24,233 nucleotides of DNA, taken from assembly GCA_050303335.1 (NCBI GenBank), contig JBNLBN010000021.1, forward strand, positions 1 to 24,233, given 5' to 3'. Below, piece by piece: positions 15,511 to 23,266 of this stretch (position 1 is the stretch's first letter; each line of letters begins with the position of its first letter). The position numbers and the translations under genes are program-made. This DNA comes from Bilamarchaeum sp050303335. Lineage in GTDB: Archaea; Micrarchaeota; Micrarchaeia; Anstonellales; Bilamarchaeaceae. The notes under the pieces are model-generated. The model was given only the letters and a program-made list of their open reading frames with translations, searched no databases and was not told the DNA's origin.

Positions 15511-16305
15511 ATGGCGCTCACAATCGGAAAAAGTACAAGAGCAGTAGTCTCAGGAATCCTGCAGGGGAATGTAAGGGATGCATTCCTAAGGGCAAGAATC
15601 ATGGATTCCGAACGGCCGAATCAGAATGCCGAAAAGGAGATTCTCCGTCTTAGTACGGCTAAGGCACGGGAGTTGCTGGATGTTGCAACCAATCCCACAT
15701 ACATCAGGTTTCTCGTTGAAAAGATATCCGAAGACGGCCCGGATGAAATGGTAAAGATTCTTGAAGACACCAAAATATCCAACCCGGATATCCAGAGAGA
15801 GGCTGCAAGATGCATGCATGATCATTTTATAAAAAAGAATATCTGCGATGTCAGCGTCGCAGAAACAGCCATCGGAATACTATTCGAAGAGGAGCATCTT
15901 TGCACTGAGTCAAGGGATATACTTGCATCAATAATAGCTGCTGCTGTTCCGCAATTTGATTATGTTGCAGAATTGATCCCGCAGCTGTTAACCAGGGGCC
16001 ATAAGTTATCCGAATATGCGGAGAACATGCTTGTTTCCATTATTGATTCTGGCAGTGATCACCATTATGTCCTGATAACCGAGGGCAGATTAAATAGCAG
16101 ACAGGCACTTAACAGCTGTGCTGAAAAGATTGCAAAGGCCCACACTGCTGAGCGTTCCTACGAATTGCTCACAATGAATGGGCTTGATCTTGACGAATCT
16201 GTCAGGCAAAAGCTTGCACGGAAAGTTTTCAATGAAGGCTCGACGGAACAGTGCGTTGAAATCGCACGCCAGGTGGATCCGAAAACTACATTGCTGATAA
16301 GATAA
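15511..16305 (+). CDS. HEAT-like helical repeat protein
   Basis: 264 aa, all helical, no known family recognised. Paired amphipathic helices recur about every 35-45 residues (AKARELLDVATNPTYIRFLV; DEMVKILEDTKISNPDIQRE followed by AARCM; SRDILASIIAAAVPQFDYVA; LSEYAENMLVSIIDSGS), a pattern of HEAT or ARM solenoids. Five cysteines are scattered without a metal-site pattern. There is no signal peptide or membrane helix. A TATA-like TTTTATAGTAC (about 15479-15489) lies about 27 bases before the ATG (leaderless). It is followed after 32 bases by a second HEAT-like gene with its own TATA. Protein-protein scaffolding is the family's usual role; the partner is unknown. Confidence 0.7.
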   Translation: MALTIGKSTRAVVSGILQGNVRDAFLRARIMDSERPNQNAEKEILRLSTAKARELLDVATNPTYIRFLVEKISEDGPDEMVKILEDTKISNPDIQREAARCMHDHFIKKNICDVSVAETAIGILFEEEHLCTESRDILASIIAAAVPQFDYVAELIPQLLTRGHKLSEYAENMLVSIIDSGSDHHYVLITEGRLNSRQALNSCAEKIAKAHTAERSYELLTMNGLDLDESVRQKLARKVFNEGSTEQCVEIARQVDPKTTLLIR

Positions 16306-16308
16306 CAT

Positions 16309-16317
16309 TTATAAACA
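16309..16317 (+). promoter_or_regulatory. TATA box of the second HEAT-like gene
   Basis: TTTATAAAC begins a few bases after the preceding stop codon. It is centred about 25-27 bases before the ATG at 16338, so this gene has its own leaderless transcript although it follows closely on the same strand. Confidence 0.5.
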
Positions 16318-16337
16318 GTTTTAGTAACATTAATTAT

Positions 16338-17264
16338 ATGCCTCGGTCGAAAAGGAAGATATTCAATTTAGTAGCTAATTTTCAGACGATCAGTGAAAGG
16401 ATGCCAGTAATCGACCATCTCAGGGAGCATCCTGACGATTCGAGGGAGCTTGCGAACATGGTCTTTTCTTCAGATGAAACAATTTCATTCAATGCCACAA
16501 GCATAATGGCTGTTGCAAGGAAGCGGGGTATCGACCTTAGCCATGCTGTTCCGGTCTTCAGGGCGCAGCTTGTGATATCCGCATCGCCTTATGCTGCAAA
16601 TACGCTTATAGAAATCCATGACCAGGATGGACGCCATGACAAGATTGATTATATGCTCCGGTCTCCCCTCCCACTTGTGATGATGGGAGTCCGCAATGAC
16701 AATCCGCTTGTAATGGATACTGAAATACGTTCAAGGATGAACGGTTTTTACAATTCAAGATGTGGAAAACCGGTTGCAAGCAGGATGAGGGATGCTTTGG
16801 AGGAATTTTCAGCAATGAAGGCCATGGAATCAAATGAGCGGCTGCAGGTATTGGATTTCCTTAAAGATCCGAATCCCCTTGTTGCTAGTGCGGCCGTCGG
16901 GATCATTATCGGATTGAACCTGCGCAGGCCTGATAGATTGAACCTGCACAATCCTGATATTCTGGAGGCCCTTTGGGCCAATCTTGATCATGACAACTTC
17001 ATGGTTTCGGAAAGCTCTGCAAGATATCTTGCTGAGTATTACATGAATGAAAGGCAACCCGGGCCCCTGACGTCATTGTTTGAACATCATAATCCGCAGG
17101 TAAGGTTCATGGCAAGGTACCATTCAAAGGAATCGCTTGAGACAAGGTCGGAATTCCTGGTTCCGATCCTTACTACTATACCTGAGGATACTGATCCTGT
17201 AATAAGAAAGCTTACAGACCAGTTACTTGGAAACTATGCTTCATCTCCCGGGTGGAGGGCTTGA
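16338..17264 (+). CDS. HEAT-repeat-like protein
   Basis: 308 aa. Helical hairpins with HEAT character are clearest in the second half: ERLQVLDFLKDPNPLVASAA, DILEALWANLDHDNFMVSES followed by SARYLAEYY, GPLTSLFEHHNPQVRFMARY and DTDPVIRKLTDQLL. These show the 'D(x)NPxVRxxA' turn of HEAT repeats three or four times. The N-terminus (MPRSKRKIFNLVANFQTI) is basic. No catalytic residues, signal peptide or membrane helix are visible. It lies in a run of solenoid-type proteins and has its own promoter. The 3' end overlaps the winged-helix gene on the other strand by 24 bases. It probably acts as a scaffold or adaptor, but no substrate can be named. Confidence 0.72.
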   Translation: MPRSKRKIFNLVANFQTISERMPVIDHLREHPDDSRELANMVFSSDETISFNATSIMAVARKRGIDLSHAVPVFRAQLVISASPYAANTLIEIHDQDGRHDKIDYMLRSPLPLVMMGVRNDNPLVMDTEIRSRMNGFYNSRCGKPVASRMRDALEEFSAMKAMESNERLQVLDFLKDPNPLVASAAVGIIIGLNLRRPDRLNLHNPDILEALWANLDHDNFMVSESSARYLAEYYMNERQPGPLTSLFEHHNPQVRFMARYHSKESLETRSEFLVPILTTIPEDTDPVIRKLTDQLLGNYASSPGWRA

Positions 17265-17705
17265 CCTTATCCCGCTTCGATCATAAACAACTTCAAGGCC
17301 CTTTTCTGTGAGTATGTAGGTATTAGGCGCTACTCTTTCAACAAGGCCATTCTCATGGGAATCACGGAGAATCGCTGCAACCTGCCTCTTGCCGTATTCT
17401 GTCTTTTCAACGATCGATTGCGCCGTGGTCGCGCACATCCCGATCGCAGCCAGAACATCGCGCTCCATTATATCTCTTGAAAGCGGCTTTTTCAGCTCTT
17501 CTTCCACTTCGGTGAGCATCTCCTCGAATCTTGGGTGGAATGCCTCCTTTCTTAGGGTCCTCCTTATTGATTTCCTGTTTCCTGACCTTTCGCAAAAAAT
17601 CGAGCTTTCAAAACCTATGAGCACCCTGAAATTATCATCCCGGTCACCTGAGACTACAGCAGTTAGATTTCCAATTTTTGATATCTTGCGCACTTGGCTG
17701 CCCAT
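17241..17705 (-). CDS. Winged-helix DNA-binding protein, putative regulator
   Basis: 154 aa. The C-terminal part (about residues 75-145) has a winged helix-turn-helix pattern. It has helices DVLAAIGMCATTAQSIVEKT and GKRQVAAILRDSHENGLVER, then a wing VERVAPNTYILTEKGLEVVY, with the 'hydrophobic-LTEKG' ending typical of archaeal transcription factors. The first 50 residues (VRKISKIGNLTAVVSGD; FRVLIGFESSIFC) look like a small beta-rich domain, perhaps for dimerisation or ligand sensing. The open frame extends to 17771, but that stretch contains the promoter. A TATA-like AATTTATT (17729-17736) is about 27 bases from the ATG at 17705. The neighbouring solenoid genes are possible targets (inference). 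Confidence 0.65.
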   Translation of the reverse strand: MGSQVRKISKIGNLTAVVSGDRDDNFRVLIGFESSIFCERSGNRKSIRRTLRKEAFHPRFEEMLTEVEEELKKPLSRDIMERDVLAAIGMCATTAQSIVEKTEYGKRQVAAILRDSHENGLVERVAPNTYILTEKGLEVVYDRSGIRSSPPPGR

Positions 17706-17750
17706 TAATATTTTTCTGGACTTGAGGCAATTTATTCCTTTGTGCCAATG

Positions 17751-17758
17751 TTTATAAA
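17751..17758. promoter_or_regulatory. Palindromic TATA box between divergent genes
   Basis: TTTATAAA is self-complementary. It is about 29 bases before the ATG at 17784 and serves that gene as a leaderless promoter. It could also fire toward the winged-helix gene, although a closer element exists for that gene. Confidence 0.45.
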
Positions 17759-17783
17759 CAGGATATAGCATTGACTGTAACGA

Positions 17784-18281
17784 ATGAGTCCCGCAAACCC
17801 CAGATTAGTGCAAATCCTAGACAGAGCAAGGAGAACCTTCCAGAAGGAATTTGCCCTGGAACTGGCAGCAATGACGGTTTCCGAGGATAACGAATCCAGG
17901 CAATATGCACTGGGGGTAATAGCTGAATCAGGAAACGGGTATTTTGCCAGGAAAGCCCTTGTCGGGGATCCTTTCGCCATTGATCTGCTATCGATCAGTA
18001 TTAGCGAATGCGGCGGTAACCGTGGACCGGTGGAACAGGCGGCAAGAGAACTTACAAATGTCCAGAAACTGCTCTCAATCCATGAGTATGCGCAGTCTCT
18101 TGGCGGCACAGAAAAGCCCGAGGCAGCCCCAGGCGAGATCATTACCCTGGTAAGATCCCTTGATGCATATGAATCGGAAGTCCTTCAACTGGAATTGAAA
18201 CTGATTTCAAAATTGAGCGACTGCGAGTTGCTGAGGGACGCAGCTAGATCGAAATTGCCTTGCCAAAGCCGGGAATCATAA
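17784..18281 (+). CDS. Small helical protein of unknown function
   Basis: 165 aa, not recognised. Predicted helical throughout. Segments such as RLVQILDRARRTFQKEFALE, RQYALGVIAESGNGYFARKA and EVLQLELKLISKLSDCELLR resemble degenerate HEAT or TPR hairpins, like the other small proteins in this part of the window. A proline- and glycine-rich linker (GGTEKPEAAPGE, about residues 107-118) divides it into two parts. No signal peptide or membrane helix. The TATA at 17751-17758 predicts a leaderless start. The 3' end overlaps the metallo-beta-lactamase gene by 38 bases, the longest convergent overlap in the window, so its last dozen residues are constrained by two reading frames. Confidence 0.62.
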   Translation: MSPANPRLVQILDRARRTFQKEFALELAAMTVSEDNESRQYALGVIAESGNGYFARKALVGDPFAIDLLSISISECGGNRGPVEQAARELTNVQKLLSIHEYAQSLGGTEKPEAAPGEIITLVRSLDAYESEVLQLELKLISKLSDCELLRDAARSKLPCQSRES

Positions 18282-19653
18282 CATTTCCGAATTTGAAGGC
18301 ATCCGGCTTTTCTGTATGGATTGGTATTATCTTTTTTGCATTGACGGTTTCAAGCATTGAGACAATGTCATTCCAGTTTGCATGGCCCGAACAATGGCTT
18401 GCCCTGTAATCCATTCCATACAGCCTTATCCAGTTCTGGAGTCTTTCAAAATCCATTTCCATGTCCTCGTTGAAAGGCTCGCTGTGGGAATATATGTAGG
18501 TGGACTCTTTGGGCTGGATGTCTATAAGGTCATTCATCGAATAAAATCCCCCGACAAAAATGTAACTGCCTTCATTTTCCTTGATCTGGCTTCCCTTCAC
18601 AATATCGAGGCCTGGCATTTTGAAAAGTTCCTTCTCGTGAGTCATGTAATCCTCTTCGCTGTATGTTCCGCTTGCCGATTTCTGCATGTAAATTGCAATA
18701 TGTTCATCATCAATCCCGGGCAGGTTCAGTTTAGGGTCCTTGGAAAGATGCTTCAGCATCACCGCATCCTTTGTCCTTATTGCAAGCTTTTTTCCTGATT
18801 CCTTTGCAATCGAATAGAAAGTCTTGAACCTGTCCACGTCCTTGAAATTGAAATCCGCAACAGCGAGGCCATTGCATTCATCAATGAACTTCCTGCAGTT
18901 CTCATGGACATCATGCTCCGTTATGTCTGTGTTCTGGCCCACCCTCGTTCCCTCGGTGATGATCGCATCAGGCTTTTCATGAGCCGCTTTTTCTATGAAT
19001 TCCATGCTCATGTCGGATCGCAGGCCGTGCATCCTTAGATCGCCCGTGTATACAATCGTCGCATCGCTGCAGTGTATTATGAATCCGTAGGCGCCAGGGA
19101 CAGAATGGTCGACATGGACCGGAACCACTTCAATGTCATTTATCTTTATCCTGTGGCCCGTGCGGAATGTCCGGAACTCCCTTTCAATCGGAGGATTTCT
19201 GTAATCCTTTTTCATCAAAGGCCTTCTCTTGAAATTAACGATCTCCTTTTCGATGTCCCTCATGGCAGGCTCCTGGACCCCCCTCAAAACCGATAGTGCG
19301 CATTCGCCAAGATAAACAGGTATCTCCTCGTCTAGGAATGAAATGTAGTTCGCATGGTCTGCATGCGGATGAGACAATAGCACTGCATCGATTTCAGGAT
19401 ACTCGTGGACAGGCATTCCGGCATGCTTAAGCAAATCCTTCCTGTATGCCCCCTTTATTTCCGGAAGAAGCCCGGTAAAAATGAGGTCAACTATGCCGTT
19501 CGATGCCCTGGGCTTCAGGTATTCTTCAAAGAACATCGCTCTTCTTCCGAATGACATCCCGAAATCGAGGAAAACGCGCGTATCCCCGTCTTCAAGGAGG
19601 ATCTTGTTTCCTCCTATTTCAGACACTCCTCCGAAGCATGTAACCGATACCAT
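18244..19653 (-). CDS. RNase J-like metallo-beta-lactamase (beta-CASP type)
   Basis: 469 aa. The N-terminal metallo-beta-lactamase core has VTCFGGVSEIGGNKILLE, LDFGMSFG and the metal site LSHPHADHANY (HxHxDH, about residues 95-100). VHVDHSVPGAYGF and IVYTGDLRMHG supply further ligands. The middle region carries IITEGTRVGQ, matching the RNase J 'xAESTRV' turn. The C-terminal part has HCSGHANWNDI and IIPIHTEKP, matching 'HxSGHAxxED' and 'PxHGE' of archaeal RNase J. It is therefore probably a ribonuclease acting on RNA 5' ends or internally, though several motifs are divergent and another hydrolase is possible. The TATA (about 19673-19686) is about 27 bases from the ATG at 19653. An ATG two codons upstream has a GGAG before it and is the alternative. 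Confidence 0.85.
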   Translation of the reverse strand: MVSVTCFGGVSEIGGNKILLEDGDTRVFLDFGMSFGRRAMFFEEYLKPRASNGIVDLIFTGLLPEIKGAYRKDLLKHAGMPVHEYPEIDAVLLSHPHADHANYISFLDEEIPVYLGECALSVLRGVQEPAMRDIEKEIVNFKRRPLMKKDYRNPPIEREFRTFRTGHRIKINDIEVVPVHVDHSVPGAYGFIIHCSDATIVYTGDLRMHGLRSDMSMEFIEKAAHEKPDAIITEGTRVGQNTDITEHDVHENCRKFIDECNGLAVADFNFKDVDRFKTFYSIAKESGKKLAIRTKDAVMLKHLSKDPKLNLPGIDDEHIAIYMQKSASGTYSEEDYMTHEKELFKMPGLDIVKGSQIKENEGSYIFVGGFYSMNDLIDIQPKESTYIYSHSEPFNEDMEMDFERLQNWIRLYGMDYRASHCSGHANWNDIVSMLETVNAKKIIPIHTEKPDAFKFGNVMIPGFGKAISI

Positions 19654-19739
19654 CAGCATTATTTCTCCAAGATCATATAAAAAAGGATGGAGGGTTGATT
19701 TCCCGAGGAATTATAATATGTTACCATATTAGTAATTTT

Positions 19740-21305
19740 ATGAACCTATTGAAAGGAAGCATGATCCTGTTAGCACTCATATCTATCTCATTTTCAATAA
19801 CTGGTTGCATGGAGATAAATGAATCTGGTGAGTATGAACTTGAAAATGACCTTTATCTAGGAATATCAGATGGTATTAATCATCTAAATCTTCCATTTGA
19901 TGTGGCATGCTTATTAATTAATGCCAGTAACGTTATCCTTGATTGCAAAGGTCACAGCATCCATACTGATCAGCCAAGTGCATCAGCAATTACATTTTAC
20001 GCTCCCTTTTTTGAATCTCGCGAAAATCTCACAATAAAAAACTGCATAATCCGTGATTTCAATTATGGAATCTTTGGTAATGAGGTTGTAAATGCCAAAA
20101 TTGTCAACAATTCTATAACAAACAGTCATGGAGAAGAGCTTATTTCTTTCTATTATGAGTATATGTCATTTAGGAACCTATATTCAACCTCAGGAATTGC
20201 AATTCATGGAAACAAAGTACTATTGGAAAATAACTCTGTGGAACTTAGTTCAGAGACTGGAATGCACCTTTCTGGATATAATTTCAATGTCCGAAACAAT
20301 AATGTAAATCAAAATAGAATTGGAATTTATCTAGGTAAATTGGGGAATTCAAATTTTTCAAATAACAAAGCAATGGAGAATAGCGTATACGACTTATCCC
20401 TTGATTCGTATCCTTTATGCAGCATTACTGTGGAAAACATGACTGGATCTGGTAATAGGCCAATATTATTTATAAACAAAAAAACCCTCATATCAAATAT
20501 TGAACTTAGCGAATTGATTCTTTGTAATGCTCATGGTTCACAGGTCTCTGGAGTTACTGTACATGGATCGGATAAATTCAGAAATAATGGAATCCTTAAT
20601 TTATATTCAAATAATCTCTCGTTCAATAACGTAAAATCATTTGGAAATTTGTGGGGGTTTAATATATATAGTGGATCAAATGCTACTATCAAAAATAGCG
20701 TTGCATTTGGAAACGTACATGGCATTGATATAGGATTTTACAGTAACCATTCAATATTAATCAACAACACAGCATATGAGAATGATTGGAGCGGATTCGA
20801 AATTGTTGGTAACAACAACATAATCACAAATAACATAGCACATGATAATGGCAATGAAAAATTCGAACAAGGGAATATTGAATCCAGATTCTCCAGATCC
20901 GCGGGATTTGGGTTCTTTATCGAATCCTCCGGAAATAAGATAACCTCAAATAAAGCTTTTGGAAACAGCGTTAGTGGATTCAACTTTTACAATGACCGTG
21001 CCAGTTCAAATGAGATTTCTGGCAATGCCGCTTATGATAACCTGATTGGATTTTCATTTGAACCATGGATCGGCCCGATGTATGGATCCAGAAGATATCC
21101 AGCATTCAATATTATGCTAAACAATTCTGCATATCACAATGGAATGGGTATACAATCGACTGCAATATGGAATTTCATCTGGAGCGATTCGCGTGACAAT
21201 GGTACTGATTGGGATTCGGAAAGTTTCGGCCTGGATTGTTTGGTTGGTCCGATATTGATAATGTTGGTCATATTGTGGATAGCTTTTTATCTTAACAAAC
21301 ATTGA
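19740..21305 (+). CDS. NosD-like right-handed beta-helix surface lipoprotein
   Basis: 521 aa. The start has a signal peptide (MNLLKGSMILLALISISFSI) ending in the lipobox ITGC. The body is a long series of asparagine-rich rungs of about 22-24 residues (NLTIKNCIIRDFNYGIFGN; ILINNTAYENDWSGFEIVGN; NKITSNKAFGNSVSGFNFYN), typical of NosD/periplasmic copper-binding-type parallel beta-helices. A hydrophobic helix near the C-terminus (CLVGPILIMLVILWIAFYLN) with a short basic end would anchor it in the membrane. It is expected outside the cell, binding or cleaving polysaccharide, but no catalytic residues can be assigned. The gene is visibly AT-richer than its neighbours. A TATA-like ATTATAATATG (about 19710-19720) about 26 bases upstream fixes the start. 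Many NxS/T sites could be glycosylated. Confidence 0.8.
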   Translation: MNLLKGSMILLALISISFSITGCMEINESGEYELENDLYLGISDGINHLNLPFDVACLLINASNVILDCKGHSIHTDQPSASAITFYAPFFESRENLTIKNCIIRDFNYGIFGNEVVNAKIVNNSITNSHGEELISFYYEYMSFRNLYSTSGIAIHGNKVLLENNSVELSSETGMHLSGYNFNVRNNNVNQNRIGIYLGKLGNSNFSNNKAMENSVYDLSLDSYPLCSITVENMTGSGNRPILFINKKTLISNIELSELILCNAHGSQVSGVTVHGSDKFRNNGILNLYSNNLSFNNVKSFGNLWGFNIYSGSNATIKNSVAFGNVHGIDIGFYSNHSILINNTAYENDWSGFEIVGNNNIITNNIAHDNGNEKFEQGNIESRFSRSAGFGFFIESSGNKITSNKAFGNSVSGFNFYNDRASSNEISGNAAYDNLIGFSFEPWIGPMYGSRRYPAFNIMLNNSAYHNGMGIQSTAIWNFIWSDSRDNGTDWDSESFGLDCLVGPILIMLVILWIAFYLNKH

Positions 21306-21473
21306 TTAACGCTAAATTTGCGAGTATAGTAAAATGCATTTCTTATTCTTAAATCAAAAACCCTCGCGATGCAGCTAGAATCGTTTTGAACCGGGATTTT
21401 TCTGAAATACAGCTTTTTTTGGAATCTAATCTTTTCCGCAACGCTAATTAATGATGGATGCGGAATTTTCCCT
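21306..21473 (+). promoter_or_regulatory. Spacer with T7 tract, hairpin and amr operon promoter
   Basis: No gene is seen here. A T7 run (21414-21420) may end the beta-helix transcript. CTAATTAATG (21444-21453) is a TATA-like element about 26 bases before the amrS ATG. It lies inside an inverted repeat, TCCGCA (21435-21440) and TGCGGA (21459-21464), which might be an operator. AACGCTAA occurs twice (starting 21308 and 21440). Confidence 0.4.
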
Positions 21474-22523
21474 ATGCTCGCCAAAAGCCTTCGCGAAGGA
21501 GTAATCCAGTGCACTGCGTGCAACAGATACTGTGCAATCAAAGAGGGCGATGCAGGATACTGCGGCGTAAGGGCGAACAAGAACGGGAAGCTGGACCTGA
21601 TCGTAAACAACAAGCCTGTTGCCATATGGATTGATCCTATCGAAAAAAAGCCTCTTTTCCATTTCCTTCCAGGGTCCCGAAGCTATTCTATCGGGACGCT
21701 TGGATGCAATTTCGCATGCAGCTTTTGCCAGAACTGGGACATCAGCCAGGCTCCGCACGAGGCGCGGCAAAAGAATCCGAAGGAATGGAGGTCGTATTTC
21801 CAGCACCTTGTGGACAAATGCGACAAGTACGAACCAAAAAGGATAGTGGATGAGGCAAGGCGAAACGGGTGCAAGTCAATATCATTCACATACAACGAGC
21901 CTACCATATTCGCTGAATATGCAGTGGATGTTATGGAAGAGGCAAAAAAATACGGCATCAGGGGCGTATTCGTCACGAACGGCTACGAATCAAAGGAATG
22001 CTGGGATTTCATTAGAGACTATATAGACGCTGCGAATATTGATCTCAAGGCATACAATGACAACTTTTACAAGAAGCTCTGCAATGTTCCGGACTGGGAA
22101 AAGATAAAGGATTCGATAAAATATGCAAAAAAAATCGGCATCTGGGTGGAGGTCACAACATTGATAATCCCCGGATGGAACAGCAAGCTTTCGGAACTGA
22201 AGGAAGCAGCCGAATTCCTGGCATCAGTTGACAGGGACATGCCATGGCATCTGACGGCATTCCATCCGGACTACAAACTGAGGGACGTGGAGCGGACAGA
22301 ACCGGAAATACTGATAAGGGCAAGGGAAGTCGGAAAAGCCGCAGGCATAAAGCATGTCTATTGCGGAAACCTCATGAGGTCGTATTCGGATTACGAGACA
22401 ACTGTCTGTCCTGTTTGCAGATTCGAACTTATAAAAAGATACGGCATGGTGGTGACCGAGTACAATGTCATGGACTCATGCTGTCCGAAATGCGGGGAAA
22501 AGATATTGGGGGTGTTTGAATGA
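21474..22523 (+). CDS. amrS: AmmeMemoRadiSam system radical SAM enzyme
   Basis: 349 aa, a radical SAM enzyme related to pyruvate formate-lyase activases. The [4Fe-4S] cluster motif CNFACSFC gives Cys78, Cys82 and Cys85 (CxxxCxxC). It is flanked by two extra cysteine clusters: N-terminal CTACNRYC...GYCGVR (residues 13-31), and a C-terminal CPVC...CCPKCG zinc-ribbon-like pair. The stretch SFTYNEPTIFAEY and the late AFHPDY are typical of the AmmeMemoRadiSam branch, which is always linked to Memo and AMMECR1 homologues. The substrate is not established; a protein or cofactor modification is assumed. It opens a three-gene operon, and its stop overlaps the amrB start (ATGA). Confidence 0.95.
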   Translation: MLAKSLREGVIQCTACNRYCAIKEGDAGYCGVRANKNGKLDLIVNNKPVAIWIDPIEKKPLFHFLPGSRSYSIGTLGCNFACSFCQNWDISQAPHEARQKNPKEWRSYFQHLVDKCDKYEPKRIVDEARRNGCKSISFTYNEPTIFAEYAVDVMEEAKKYGIRGVFVTNGYESKECWDFIRDYIDAANIDLKAYNDNFYKKLCNVPDWEKIKDSIKYAKKIGIWVEVTTLIIPGWNSKLSELKEAAEFLASVDRDMPWHLTAFHPDYKLRDVERTEPEILIRAREVGKAAGIKHVYCGNLMRSYSDYETTVCPVCRFELIKRYGMVVTEYNVMDSCCPKCGEKILGVFE

Positions 22524-23266
22524 TAAGATATCCTGCAGTTGCAGGAAGATTCTATCCGAATGATCCGGATGAAATAGAGAGGATGATAGAGCAGTATCTG
22601 ATCGATGCGAAAAAATCTGACCTGAAAGGGGAACTGAAGGGGATAATCGTTCCGCATGCAGGCTATGTGTATTCCGGCCCTGTTGCCGCATACGCTTACA
22701 AGGAGATGATGAATTCAGGAATAAAGAAGGCCGTAATGCTCGGCCCGAGCCACTACGGGATTTTCCCAGGGCTTGCTGAATCGGGGGCATCATCGTGGAA
22801 GACCCCCCTGGGCGATGTCAGGATATTCACTATCGGGCAGAATGCGATATCCAAAGCGCATGAACCAGAGCATTCGCTTGAAGTCCAGTTGCCGTTCCTC
22901 CAGACCGTTCTTTCGGATTTTGAGATCGCCCCTCTGCTTACAGGAGACATAGACCCGGTTTCAGGAGCCGACCTGCTCGAGAATCGCGAAGAATTCTTTG
23001 TGATCAGCAGCGACCTGAGCCATTATCTTACATACGAACAGGCGGTTTCAACTGACAGGGCAACGCTTTCCAGCATCACGAGCCTTGATGTCAAGGGTTT
23101 TGTCACTTCGGGCGAAGCATGCGGGAAGACGGCGATAGGCATCATGATGGAGATTGCAAAACGGAAGGACTGGCGGATAGAGCTTCTTCATTACGCGAAT
23201 TCCGGGGATACGGCAGGACCAAAATCCGAAGTCGTCGGCTATGCGGCGCTGGCGGTGCTTGAATGA
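22520..23266 (+). CDS. amrB: AmmeMemoRadiSam system protein B (Memo-like)
   Basis: 248 aa, homologue of eukaryotic MEMO1 with the fold of extradiol dioxygenases (LigB-like). The four residues expected at the metal site are present: His46 in VPHAGY, His78 in GPSHYG, His168 in SSDLSHY and Cys201 in EACGKTAI. The opening RYPAVAGRFYPNDP and the EHSLEVQLPFLQ motif are diagnostic. The protein is a little shorter than typical archaeal forms (about 260-290 aa). It is joined to both neighbours by four-base ATGA overlaps, so it is made together with AmrS and AmrA. Biochemical activity in archaea is unknown. Confidence 0.95.
   Translation: MIRYPAVAGRFYPNDPDEIERMIEQYLIDAKKSDLKGELKGIIVPHAGYVYSGPVAAYAYKEMMNSGIKKAVMLGPSHYGIFPGLAESGASSWKTPLGDVRIFTIGQNAISKAHEPEHSLEVQLPFLQTVLSDFEIAPLLTGDIDPVSGADLLENREEFFVISSDLSHYLTYEQAVSTDRATLSSITSLDVKGFVTSGEACGKTAIGIMMEIAKRKDWRIELLHYANSGDTAGPKSEVVGYAALAVLE

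Noticed and set aside
21340..21400. Possible tRNA T-arm (GGTTCAAA on the minus strand)
   Set aside because: The flanking bases do not form a five-pair stem, and no acceptor, D or anticodon arm can be drawn around it.
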